DNA of 64,000 bases from Flavobacterium sp. (GCF_024642105.1 NZ_JAHEBT010000001.1:124001-188000); one strand, 5' to 3'; counted from the first letter of the stretch, positions 29,534 to 39,014 are shown. The notes: generated by a model not told the origin, from the letters alone. Translations and numbers: made by a program.

Positions 29534-32500
29534 ATTGATTTACTTTCTTGTTCATATTCGTTAATATGATCAAATTCAGGATAATGTTTTCTGGCTTTTG
29601 ACCACATTAGATATAAGGCTGGAATAACGAATAAAGTCAAAACTAATGAGAAGACAGTTCCGCCAACTATAACCACTCCCATTCCGATTCTACTGTTAGA
29701 AGCAGCACCAAGCGATAAAGCAATTGGTAAAGCACCTAAAGCAATGGCTAAACTCGTCATTAAGATAGGACGTAGACGGGCTTCTGAAGCTTCCAAAATA
29801 GCTTCTAACTTAGGTTTTCCCTGCTCGCGTAATTGATTCGCAAATTCCACAATTAAGATTCCATTTTTGGTTACCAAACCAATTAACATCACGGTTCCAA
29901 TTTGGCTGAAGATATTCCAAGTTTGATTGAATAACCACAACGAAAATAACGCTCCAGCAACGGCCATTGGTACGGTTAAAATAATGATGAAAGGATCCAC
30001 AAAACTTTCAAATTGTGCTGCAAGAATCAAGAATATTAATACTAATGCTAATCCAAATGCAAAAGAAGTATTGGAACTACTTTCGACAAAATCTCTTGAT
30101 TCTCCACCTAAATCTGTGGTAAAGGAATCGTCTAAGACTTTGGCTTTGATTTCATCCATAGCTTCGATTCCGTCACTAATACTTTTTCCTGGAGCTAATC
30201 CAGCCGAAACAGTAGCCGACATGTATCTATTATTATGGTACAATTGTGGCGGATTACTTTGTTCTTCAATTGCAATCACATTGTCCATTTGAATTAACTC
30301 TCCTTTGTTGTTTTTAACATACATCGAAGTCAAATCCAAAGGTTTTGCACGATCATTTTTTTCAAACTGACCAATCACTTGGTATTGTTTCCCGTTGCGA
30401 ATAAAATAACCAAAACGCTGCCCACTTAATGAAAGTTGCAATGTTTGTGCTACATCGATAACAGAAATGCCTAAACTCTCTGCTTTTTCTCTATCAATAG
30501 TAACATTGATTTCGGGTTTGTTGAATTTTAAATTCACATCGGTAGTAGAGAAAGTTTCGTTTTTAGCTGCTTCTTCCATAAACAATGGAATTTTCTCTCT
30601 TAATTTTTCAAAATTCGGAGCCTGAATAATGTACTGAATCGGTAAGCCACCACGTCTGTTTACCGCAATAGTGGGTTGTTCAATTACAGCTGTTTTTGCC
30701 TCAGAATAGTTATTGGTCCATTTGGTTACTTTTTCAGCGATTTCTTTTTGAGTACTTTTTCTTTCGTTAGGATCTACCAATGAAATTCTAATAAACCCAC
30801 TGTTTACAGAAGAAGCATTGAAGCCAGGGGAAGTAATAACAAGGGCTACTTTTTTTTCAGGGATAGAATCATCAACTAATTGAGATAATTCTTGCATGAA
30901 TTTATCTGTATATTCATAAGAAGCACCTTCTGGGGTGGTGGTTCGTATTACCATCCCGCTTCGATCATCATAAGGTGCAGTTTCTTTTTTTAACAAATTG
31001 AAAAATAAATAAATCAATCCGAAACAAGCTATTAAAATGGGAAAGCTTAACCATTTCTTTTTCATGAAGCGTTCCAAAGCATTAGCATAACCCGTATTCA
31101 ATTGTTGGAAATACGGCTCGGTGAGATTGTAGAATTTGGATTTTTCTTGTTTTCCACCTTTCATTAAATAGGCGTTCAACATTGGCGTAAGCGTTAATGA
31201 TACAAAAGCCGAGACCAATACGGCAGCCCCAATGACTACTCCAAATTCCCGAAACAAGCGTCCTACAAATCCTTCTAAGAAAATTACGGGTAAGAATACC
31301 GCTGCCAGAGTGATAGAAATCGAAATTACCGCAAAAAAGATTTCGTTTGATCCTTTGATAGCGGCTTCGATAGGAGACATGCCTTCTTCTACTTTTTTGA
31401 AGATATTTTCAGTGACTACAATTCCGTCATCGACCACTAATCCTGTGGCTAAAACAATAGCCAGTAAAGTCAATACATTGATAGAGAACCCAAATAACCA
31501 CATGATAAAAAATGTAGCGATTAAGGATACTGGAATATCAATCAAAGGGCGGAAGGCAATAGCCCAATCTCTAAAGAATAAATAGATAATCAAAACCACC
31601 AACAAGATTGAAATACCTAATGTTTCGGCTACTTCAATCACGGATTGTTTTACAAAAATCGTATTATCAATAACAATGTTTAAGTGAATGTCTTTCGGTA
31701 AATCGTTTTTAAATCGTTGGTACTCTTTGTAAAACGCCGTTGCAATATCCAAATAGTTGGCACCTGGGCGAGGTACAATAGCTACACCCACCAAAGGAAC
31801 ACCTGATTGCGTCATATTAGTTTCTACATTTTCAGGTCCAATCTCGGCTTTACCAATATCGCTAAAACGAACAATTTTTTCTCCTTCTGAACGAATGATG
31901 ATATTATTGAATTCTTCGGGTTTGGACAAATTACCAATGGTTCTAACCGTTAACTCGGTATTGGCACCGGTGATTTTTCCTGAAGGTAATTCTACATTTT
32001 GTTTGCTTAACGCATTTCGAACTTCAGAAACGGTGCAACCGTAAGAAGCCAATTTTACAGGGTCAATCCACAAACGCATGGCGTATCTTTTTTGTCCCCA
32101 AATTTGGATACCACTCACACCCGGAATGGTTTCCAAACGCTGCCCAATTACGTTTTCGGCAAAATCACTTAATTCCAATTCGTTTCTCGAATCACTTTGT
32201 ATCGTCATCGAAATGATAGCGTCACTATTAGCATCTGCTTTAGACACTACAGGTGGTGCATCAATGTCTTGTGGCAAACTACGTGTAGCTTGTGATACTT
32301 TATCTCGAACGTCATTGGCTGCTTCTTCTAAATCTTTGTCTAAGTTAAATTCAACGGTAATATTACTACTTCCTTGAATACTGGAAGAAGTAACGTTACG
32401 AATGCCGTCAATAGAGTTAATGGCTTTTTCTAATGGCTCCGTAATTTGAGATTCAATGATATCAGAATTGGCACCAGTATAATTGGTACGAATAGACACT

Positions 32501-32631
32501 TGTGCAGGATCTATAGAAGGAAATTCTCGAACTCCTAAAAAACTGTAGCCAATCAATCCAAATAAAACAATGGTTAGATTGACAACTATAGTAAATACAG
32601 GTCTTTTTATGCTTAAAGTGGATAAACTCAT
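29530..32631 (-). CDS. Efflux RND transporter permease (AcrB/MexB type)
   Basis: SIKRPVFTIVVNLTIVLFGLIGY; VLATGLVVDDGIVVTENIFK; VMLIGLVTKNGILIVEFANQLREQGK. Confidence 0.95.
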   Translation of the reverse strand: MSLSTLSIKRPVFTIVVNLTIVLFGLIGYSFLGVREFPSIDPAQVSIRTNYTGANSDIIESQITEPLEKAINSIDGIRNVTSSSIQGSSNITVEFNLDKDLEEAANDVRDKVSQATRSLPQDIDAPPVVSKADANSDAIISMTIQSDSRNELELSDFAENVIGQRLETIPGVSGIQIWGQKRYAMRLWIDPVKLASYGCTVSEVRNALSKQNVELPSGKITGANTELTVRTIGNLSKPEEFNNIIIRSEGEKIVRFSDIGKAEIGPENVETNMTQSGVPLVGVAIVPRPGANYLDIATAFYKEYQRFKNDLPKDIHLNIVIDNTIFVKQSVIEVAETLGISILLVVLIIYLFFRDWAIAFRPLIDIPVSLIATFFIMWLFGFSINVLTLLAIVLATGLVVDDGIVVTENIFKKVEEGMSPIEAAIKGSNEIFFAVISISITLAAVFLPVIFLEGFVGRLFREFGVVIGAAVLVSAFVSLTLTPMLNAYLMKGGKQEKSKFYNLTEPYFQQLNTGYANALERFMKKKWLSFPILIACFGLIYLFFNLLKKETAPYDDRSGMVIRTTTPEGASYEYTDKFMQELSQLVDDSIPEKKVALVITSPGFNASSVNSGFIRISLVDPNERKSTQKEIAEKVTKWTNNYSEAKTAVIEQPTIAVNRRGGLPIQYIIQAPNFEKLREKIPLFMEEAAKNETFSTTDVNLKFNKPEINVTIDREKAESLGISVIDVAQTLQLSLSGQRFGYFIRNGKQYQVIGQFEKNDRAKPLDLTSMYVKNNKGELIQMDNVIAIEEQSNPPQLYHNNRYMSATVSAGLAPGKSISDGIEAMDEIKAKVLDDSFTTDLGGESRDFVESSSNTSFAFGLALVLIFLILAAQFESFVDPFIIILTVPMAVAGALFSLWLFNQTWNIFSQIGTVMLIGLVTKNGILIVEFANQLREQGKPKLEAILEASEARLRPILMTSLAIALGALPIALSLGAASNSRIGMGVVIVGGTVFSLVLTLFVIPALYLMWSKARKHYPEFDHINEYEQESKSI

Positions 32632-32672
32632 GTGTGTTTTTTTAAGAAAAGTAAATTAGTTTTTCCGTGCTT

Positions 32673-33728
32673 TTATTTAATTTTTACTACAATAGGCGCT
32701 TCGTCTTTTAACGACATTACTCCTGAAGTCAATACCGTATCACCTACTTTTAAACCTGAGAGCACTAAAATAGAAGCATCGGTTCGTGTAGCGGTTTCTA
32801 CCATTACTTCTTTCGCCATTCCTTTATTAGCAATAAATACTTTTTTACCGTCTTGTACTGGAATAATCGCTTCCGTTGGGATAACTACGGCATCTTTGAT
32901 AATATCCAAAGGTAATTGCACATCTGCAAAAGTTCCAGGCAATAACTTACCGTCTTTATTGTCTGCCAAAGCACGCACTTTTAAAGTTCTAGTTGCAATC
33001 TCCACTTCGGGTTCAATAGCATAGATTTTAGCCGAATAAGATTGGTTAGAACCCGTTACTTTGAAGGTAATCGTGGCGTTCTTTTTTACTTGCGAAGCAT
33101 ATTTCTCAGGAATAGAAAAAGTGATTTTTAGTTGACCACTATTCACCAACTTGGCTACCAAAAGAGTAGGAGTAACGTAAGTCCCTGGCGAAATAGAACG
33201 CAATCCAATCTTTCCCGAAAAAGGCGCACGTACCGAAGTTTTCTCAATTTGTGCTTGAATCAATTGACTTTGTGCTTTCGCAGATTGATAATCAGCGCGT
33301 GCTACATCATATTCTTCTTGGCTAATCGCTTCTTTTTGCAATAACAATTTGGCTCTTCTTTCATTTTCAGAAGCTAAACTTTCTTTGGTTTTAGCTTGAG
33401 CCAATTGCGCTTTCAGTTCAATATCGTTCACTTTGAATAACACTTGACCTTTAGACACATTACTTCCTTCTTGGAAATAGATGTTTTTTACAATTCCTGA
33501 AACTTCAGAACGAATCTCCACTTGTTCATTGGCCTCAATCGAACCCGAAAGAGCTAGATTATTGTCGAATGTTTGTAAATGAACAATTGTTCCACTCACC
33601 GTAATCGGCTGTTTGTCTTTTTCTTTGTCTTTAGGACCTTTGCTATCGCTATTTTTTGTAATTCGGTAACCAATTAAGCCAACTAATCCTATTAGTAATA
33701 AGGAGTAAACGAGAGTTTTTATTTTCAT
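32673..33728 (-). CDS. Efflux RND transporter periplasmic adaptor (MFP)
   Basis: GSIEANEQVEIRSEVSGIVKNIYFQEGSNVSKGQVLFKVND; SVRAPFSGKIGLRSISPGTYV. Confidence 0.93.
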   Translation of the reverse strand: MKIKTLVYSLLLIGLVGLIGYRITKNSDSKGPKDKEKDKQPITVSGTIVHLQTFDNNLALSGSIEANEQVEIRSEVSGIVKNIYFQEGSNVSKGQVLFKVNDIELKAQLAQAKTKESLASENERRAKLLLQKEAISQEEYDVARADYQSAKAQSQLIQAQIEKTSVRAPFSGKIGLRSISPGTYVTPTLLVAKLVNSGQLKITFSIPEKYASQVKKNATITFKVTGSNQSYSAKIYAIEPEVEIATRTLKVRALADNKDGKLLPGTFADVQLPLDIIKDAVVIPTEAIIPVQDGKKVFIANKGMAKEVMVETATRTDASILVLSGLKVGDTVLTSGVMSLKDEAPIVVKIK

Positions 33729-33825
33729 AATTTTAATTAAAGTGTCTTAATAACGCAAACGTCAAATTTAGAACTTTGAATTTGATTTTGAACTAACTTG
33801 AAGTTATTATTTTGAGTTGATTATA

Positions 33826-36369
33826 TCAGCTTATATAATTCCAGATATTTTTCTTTTTAGTCATTTCTATAAACACAGCACGCAAGGTCGCATGTTCTGG
33901 TTTGTGCATGCCTGCATCGTTTTTGAGAAGTTGCAAGGCATAATTTCTGGCTAATAGTAAAATATCTCTATCCTTAACGATATCCGCAATTTGAAGATTC
34001 AAAACACCACTTTGTTGTGTCCCCATCAAATCGCCGGGACCGCGTAATTTCAAATCGACTTCGGCAATTTCAAAGCCGTCATTAGTACTCACCATTGTTT
34101 CCATTCGGGTTTTACTATCCGAACTCAATTTGTGGCTCGTCATCAAAATACAATAACTTTGTTCGGCGCCACGTCCCACACGGCCACGCAATTGATGCAA
34201 TTGTGACAGTCCAAAACGTTCGGCACTTTCAATAATCATTACGCTGGCATTGGGAACATTAACCCCAACTTCAATTACTGTAGTGGCTACCATAATATTG
34301 GTTTTTCCTTCGGCAAAGCGCTTCATTTCAGATTCTTTATCCGCAGGTTTCATTTTTCCGTGTAAAATAGAAATAGAATACTGCGGTAATGGAAAATCTC
34401 TTGAAATACTTTCGTAGCCATCCATTAAATCTTTGAAATCCATTTTTTCGGATTCCTGAATCAACGGATAAACAATGTAAATTTGTCTGCCCAACGCAAT
34501 TTCGTCTTTCAAAAACTTCCAAACTTTCAGTCGGTTGCTGTCAAAACGATGCACGGTTTGAATGGGTTTTCGTCCTGGAGGTAATTCGTCTATCACTGAA
34601 ATATCCAAATCACCATACAAACTCATGGCTAAGGTACGTGGAATAGGAGTGGCAGTCATCACTAAAACGTGTGGAGGGATAATAGCCCCACCAACCTCCC
34701 CAGAAGGGAGGCTTTCCAAGATAGAGGTTATTTTTTTTAAAACATTTTCAGTATTGTGAATTACTTCTTCGTTAGTAAAACGAATCACTTTAAAACCAAT
34801 TTCATTTAATATGTTGGTTCGTAATTCATCTGCCTCTCTCTGTTCTGCGGTATTATGATAACCACCATCTACTTCAATAATTAAATTTTTTTCTAAACAA
34901 ATAAAGTCAACTATAAAAACATCAATAATATGTTGTCTTCTAAATTTAGAATTAAGATTTTTATCTCTAAGACATTCCCAAAGAATATTTTCTGCTTGTG
35001 TACTCTTTTTTTTATTTTCGTTTTTAAGCTCTTTTAAAAGAGTATACATTGAAGGTCGTGCAGTTTGATACTTTTTTAGGATACGTTCGGTTTCCCCTCT
35101 TTTGGAGGGGTCAGGGGAGGCCTTCTTCCACAATTTGGAACGTTGCTCTACGCCAAAACGATGTTGCTCATCAATTACAGCCAATCCTAAATTCTTAAAC
35201 TGTACTTTGTCTTCTAATAAAGCATGAGTTCCGATAAGAATATGTAAACTGCCGTTTTCCAATGCTTCATGAATTACTTTTCTATCAGCGGTTTTGGTAG
35301 AACCGGTCAATAATTGGATGTTAATGTTGGCGGTCTTAGCCAATTCGGATAAGCCTAAAAAATGTTGGTTGGCTAAAATTTCTGTTGGCGCCATTAAGCA
35401 CGCTTGAAAGCCGTTATCAATTGCCAAAAGCATACTCATAAACGCGACAATGGTTTTCCCAGAACCTACATCGCCTTGCAGCAACCGATTCATTTGGGCG
35501 TTACTTCCCATATCGGTGCGGATTTCTTTAATCACTCTTTTCTGGGCATTGGTCAACTCAAAAGGCAAATGATTTTGATAAAAGTCATTAAAATGTTGCC
35601 CAACAGAAGTAAAAGGATGTCCTTTTATTTTGTGTTTTTGAATCAGGTTTTTGGTAATCAATTGCAGCTGAATAAAGAACAATTCTTCAAACTTCAATCG
35701 GAATTGAGCTTTTGCCAAAGCTTCCGAACTTTTAGGAAAATGAATATTGAATAAGGCGACTTTCTTAGGAATTAGTTTTAATTCGTCCAGCAAATAATCA
35801 GGCAAGGTTTCTGAAAACAAATTTTGTGTTTCCAAAAACAACTGTTGCATCATTTTGATAATAACTCGGTTCGAAACACCTCGATTTGCCAAGGTTTCTG
35901 TGGAAGGATAAATGGCTTGCATGGCCGAGCGAAGACTTTTTTGGTGTTCGCTAAGCAATTCCATTTCAGGATGCGCCATGTTGAACGTACCATTGAATGA
36001 GGAGCATTTTCCAAAAATCACGATGACTTCATTCAACTTTAAACTTTCCCGAATCCATTTGTGACCTTGGAACCAAACTAATTCCATTTGGCCAGTATCA
36101 TCAACAAAAGTAGCAACCAAACGTTTTTTGTTTTTGCCAAATTCCACCGTTTTAATGTGGATGATTTTGCCAATGATTTGGACTTCTGAAGCGGTGTTTT
36201 GCAACTCGTTAATTTTATAATAACGCGTTCTGTCGATGTAGCGATTTGGGAAGAAATTCACTAAATCTCCGTACTTATGAATCCCTAATTCCTTACGCAA
36301 GAGTTCGCCCCGATGAGGACCAACGCCTTTAAGGTATTCGATAGGAGTTTGTAGAAGATTTTGCTGCAT
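33826..36369 (-). CDS. recG: ATP-dependent DNA helicase RecG carrying an in-frame DUF559 nuclease-domain insertion
   Basis: LLQGDVGSGKTIVAFMSMLLA; AVIDEQHRFGVEQRSKLWKK; VMTATPIPRTLAMSLYGDLDISVIDELPPGRKPI; QLRGRVGRG. 847 aa, with 145 extra residues between motifs II and III. Confidence 0.95.
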   Translation of the reverse strand: MQQNLLQTPIEYLKGVGPHRGELLRKELGIHKYGDLVNFFPNRYIDRTRYYKINELQNTASEVQIIGKIIHIKTVEFGKNKKRLVATFVDDTGQMELVWFQGHKWIRESLKLNEVIVIFGKCSSFNGTFNMAHPEMELLSEHQKSLRSAMQAIYPSTETLANRGVSNRVIIKMMQQLFLETQNLFSETLPDYLLDELKLIPKKVALFNIHFPKSSEALAKAQFRLKFEELFFIQLQLITKNLIQKHKIKGHPFTSVGQHFNDFYQNHLPFELTNAQKRVIKEIRTDMGSNAQMNRLLQGDVGSGKTIVAFMSMLLAIDNGFQACLMAPTEILANQHFLGLSELAKTANINIQLLTGSTKTADRKVIHEALENGSLHILIGTHALLEDKVQFKNLGLAVIDEQHRFGVEQRSKLWKKASPDPSKRGETERILKKYQTARPSMYTLLKELKNENKKKSTQAENILWECLRDKNLNSKFRRQHIIDVFIVDFICLEKNLIIEVDGGYHNTAEQREADELRTNILNEIGFKVIRFTNEEVIHNTENVLKKITSILESLPSGEVGGAIIPPHVLVMTATPIPRTLAMSLYGDLDISVIDELPPGRKPIQTVHRFDSNRLKVWKFLKDEIALGRQIYIVYPLIQESEKMDFKDLMDGYESISRDFPLPQYSISILHGKMKPADKESEMKRFAEGKTNIMVATTVIEVGVNVPNASVMIIESAERFGLSQLHQLRGRVGRGAEQSYCILMTSHKLSSDSKTRMETMVSTNDGFEIAEVDLKLRGPGDLMGTQQSGVLNLQIADIVKDRDILLLARNYALQLLKNDAGMHKPEHATLRAVFIEMTKKKNIWNYIS
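34684..35118 (-). mobile_element. 435-bp in-frame insertion encoding a DUF559 (VSR-like PD-(D/E)XK) endonuclease domain, flanked by GC-rich hairpins
   Basis: STQAENILWECLRDKNLNSKFRRQHIIDVFIVDFICLEKNLIIEVDGGYHNTAEQREADELRTNILNEIGFKVIRFTNEEVIHNTENVLKKI; hairpins CCCCTC/GAGGGG (35094-35110) and CCTCCC/GGGAGG (34695-34711). Confidence 0.85.
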
Positions 36370-36535
36370 ACTGCGAAGATAGTTTTTTGTTTGTAAAAAA
36401 TATTTTTAGATTACTATTTTTACAATTTCAAAACTATAAAAAAAATGGTTTTGCTGAGAAGTCAAGTTGCAGTTTAGTTCAATTTTTTTGCACTTTTGCG
36501 AGTACTTTGATCAAGTATATAAAAATAAAATAATA

Positions 36536-36602
36536 GCCACAGATTTCACGGATTATACTGATTTTTAGAAATAAAATCCGTTAAATCTGTGAAATCTGTG
36601 GC
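36536..36602. repeat. Intergenic inverted repeat GCCACAGATTTCAC...GTGAAATCTGTGGC
   Basis: Perfect 14-bp terminal inverted repeat with further pairing (GGATT/AATCC). Confidence 0.8.
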
Positions 36603-36711
36603 AAAAATAATTGGGATGACATTGATGAAAATTAAAAATTGATTTAATGGAATACAATTTTAGAAAATAGCGTTTGAAAATGATATATTTGAAAAAAATT
36701 AAATACATAAA

Positions 36712-37161
36712 ATGATTCTCGACACCCTAGAAAATTACCAGTTGTACAGTACCATCAATGAAAGAATAGCCAAAGGTTTTGCCTTTTTACGCAACACTGA
36801 TTTAGATGCTATTCCCTCAGGAAAACACGATATTGAAGGCGATATGATTTTTGCTTTGGTACAAGAATACCCAACCAAGCCCTTGAACGAATGTAAATTA
36901 GAAAGCCATAAAAAATACATTGATATTCAATATGTGATTCGTGGTGAGGAATTCATGGGAGTAACTACAAAAAACAATCAAAAGATACTGGAACAAGACG
37001 AAGATAAAGACTATACGTTTTACGAAGGTACAACTTCTTTAGTGCGCGTTTCAAAAGGAATGTTTACTATTTTTTTTCCAGATGATTTGCACCAACCCTG
37101 TGTTCAAACAGAATCCACTGCTGAAGTAAAGAAAGTAGTGATTAAAGTCTTAATTCAATAA
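36712..37161 (+). CDS. YhcH/YjgK/YiaL family protein (cupin-like)
   Basis: GKHDIEGDMIFALVQEYPTKP...CKLESHKKYIDIQYVIRGEEFMG...FTIFFPDDLHQPCV. Confidence 0.85.
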   Translation: MILDTLENYQLYSTINERIAKGFAFLRNTDLDAIPSGKHDIEGDMIFALVQEYPTKPLNECKLESHKKYIDIQYVIRGEEFMGVTTKNNQKILEQDEDKDYTFYEGTTSLVRVSKGMFTIFFPDDLHQPCVQTESTAEVKKVVIKVLIQ

Positions 37162-37170
37162 ATCGTACTT

Positions 37171-37191
37171 CGTATATCGTATATCGTATAT
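37171..37191. repeat. Three perfect tandem copies of CGTATAT
   Basis: cgtatatcgtatatcgtatat, flanked by degenerate units. Confidence 0.8.
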
Positions 37192-37209
37192 CCTAAATCG
37201 TAAATTACA

Positions 37210-37758
37210 ATGACAACCCATCTCGCTTTACTTCGTGGCATCAATGTTTCTGGACATAATATGATTAAAATGGAGGCATTAAAAACGGCTTTGGAAAACA
37301 TTGGATTTCAAAACGTGACCACCTACATTCAATCTGGAAATGTGTTTGTAACGACTGAAGAAGACAATCCCGCTAAAGTAGGTTTCCTGATCAAACAAGA
37401 GATATTCAGAGCGTTTGGTCACGAAGTGCCTGTGGTGGTGATTGCCAAATCCGATTTAGAAGCCTGTTTAACTAACAATCCCTATTTGAAAGAAAAAGAT
37501 TTGGATACCAAAAAACTCTATGTCGCTTTTGTATCGATGGCTTTGCGAAATGAGGCCATTAATGATTTAAAGATGAGTCAGGTGAAACCGGATCAAGCGC
37601 ATATTGATGCCAATAAAATTTACATCAAATACGCAGTAAGCGCAGGAAAAACACGACTAGATCAAAAATACATTGAGAAAAAACTGAATCTCACGGCTAC
37701 GATACGAAATTGGAATACGGTGACGCATTTATTGGAAATGTATAATGCGTTTGATTAA
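37210..37758 (+). CDS. DUF1697 domain-containing protein
   Basis: LALLRGINVSGHNMIKMEALKTALENIGFQNVTTYIQSGNVFV. Confidence 0.9.
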   Translation: MTTHLALLRGINVSGHNMIKMEALKTALENIGFQNVTTYIQSGNVFVTTEEDNPAKVGFLIKQEIFRAFGHEVPVVVIAKSDLEACLTNNPYLKEKDLDTKKLYVAFVSMALRNEAINDLKMSQVKPDQAHIDANKIYIKYAVSAGKTRLDQKYIEKKLNLTATIRNWNTVTHLLEMYNAFD

Positions 37759-37806
37759 TGTGGGGCTACCGATATGGCATCGCTACGCGATTATTCTCAA
37801 TGTTTT

Positions 37807-37849
37807 TTTTAAAAATTGCTCCGTAAGGAGCTAAATAAAATTTTTAAAA
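37807..37849. repeat. Intergenic palindrome: TTTTAAAAATT-GCTCC-GTAA-GGAGC...AATTTTTAAAA
   Basis: Perfect 11-bp outer stem and 5-bp GC-rich inner stem with GTAA loop. Confidence 0.7.
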
Positions 37850-37919
37850 GGTGAGTAGTAAAATATGTCTTTTAAAAATTATTTTCCGCATAAAATTCGA
37901 AGCCTTTGCTATAAAATGT

Positions 37920-38324
37920 TTATTGAATATATTTTTTTTCTGATTTTGTAAGTTCAAAAAACCAGACTCCAATAACTATTGTTAAAGAATATATTACAAC
38001 CCAAAGTTTCTGTTGTACACCTCTTTCAAAAAAACCTTTGTCGAAAATATAAAAGGTAATCCAAACGGAAATAAATGAATAAATGCTTAAAATAAGTTTA
38101 GTATTATTCGATGTGAAAGAGGAAATAAGTTTATGTTGAATCATCCAAAATATAAACATAGCAGGAATTGATAAGACTAATCCATAAATCATCATAATTG
38201 AGATTATTGGCCAAGATCCTAAAATTTCATTCCATTTTGCGGAGTTAATTAATCCTAAAATTAAAAACAAGAGTAATGGTGAAACTACTACCGTAAAAAT
38301 CCAAACTTTAAAACTATATCTCAT
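37920..38324 (-). CDS. Hypothetical membrane protein (four predicted TM)
   Basis: ORF with hydrophobic segments, e.g. IFTVVVSPLLLFLILGLI. Confidence 0.55.
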   Translation of the reverse strand: MRYSFKVWIFTVVVSPLLLFLILGLINSAKWNEILGSWPIISIMMIYGLVLSIPAMFIFWMIQHKLISSFTSNNTKLILSIYSFISVWITFYIFDKGFFERGVQQKLWVVIYSLTIVIGVWFFELTKSEKKYIQ

Positions 38325-38407
38325 AACTTATTGATATTAAATATTTATGAAAGAGGTGAACTTTACTTAAAAAGAATAATTTGAAATATAATAAAATATT
38401 TAATATT

Positions 38408-38956
38408 CTACCACAACTGTCCCACTTCTTGTTTGATCAAGTCCAAGGCAGCATAAGTAGGAGCGGCTTTATCTACTAAACTACTCACTACAAATTCTCT
38501 CAAGTCAGTGGCAGTTTGTACTTTTTCGTTTTGAGCGGCAATGCGTATCAATTGGATAGTCGCATTCTTAGCCGTTTGAATAATAGACCAACATTCGCCA
38601 GACACATAAATTTGTTGGCTTAGATTGTGTTCAAATTCTTGTTGGATTTGGTCAATGATAAAATTCTCATATTCTTTTTTATCGTTGGTTACAGGGCTAT
38701 TTCGCAACAATATTTGTGCAGGATTGATGCGTTCCATTAATAAACTCAATCGTTCGTAGGCTTGCAAGCGCAAAGGTAAGATGTCTTTTTTGTTTTCTTT
38801 TTGCAATAACCAATGACGAATTTTCTCTTGGTCTTTAAAATAGTTATCAAATAAAAAATAAGCAACGCCACCCGTTACTAAAGAAGGTAATGTATATCCA
38901 AGGATTTCAAGTATTTTGACTGTTTCCATTTGTTTTTTTCTATTTTTGAAACACAA
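38408..38956 (-). CDS. Hypothetical membrane-anchored protein
   Basis: N-terminal TM TLPSLVTGGVAYFLFDNYF; probable start METVKILEILG; helical remainder. Confidence 0.6.
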   Translation of the reverse strand: MCFKNRKKQMETVKILEILGYTLPSLVTGGVAYFLFDNYFKDQEKIRHWLLQKENKKDILPLRLQAYERLSLLMERINPAQILLRNSPVTNDKKEYENFIIDQIQQEFEHNLSQQIYVSGECWSIIQTAKNATIQLIRIAAQNEKVQTATDLREFVVSSLVDKAAPTYAALDLIKQEVGQLW

Positions 38957-39014
38957 AAATACGCTTTTTGAAAATGTAACGGAATATTTTATTGCATACG
39001 AATCAATTTATATT

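Noticed and set aside
29927-32377. Several long plus-strand ORFs opposite the RND permease gene (29927-30292, 31232-31585, 31757-32044, 32078-32377)
   Set aside because: Shadow ORFs antisense to a strongly conserved permease; no recognisable motifs or own promoters.
34684-35118. The RecG insertion as an intein
   Set aside because: No Hint-domain blocks and no C-terminal His-Asn followed by Cys/Ser/Thr; the inserted sequence is a DUF559-like nuclease fold with hairpin ends instead.
34684-35118. The RecG insertion as a group I or II intron
   Set aside because: It is a multiple of three with no stops and codes through both boundaries; no intron core or domain V structure was recognised.
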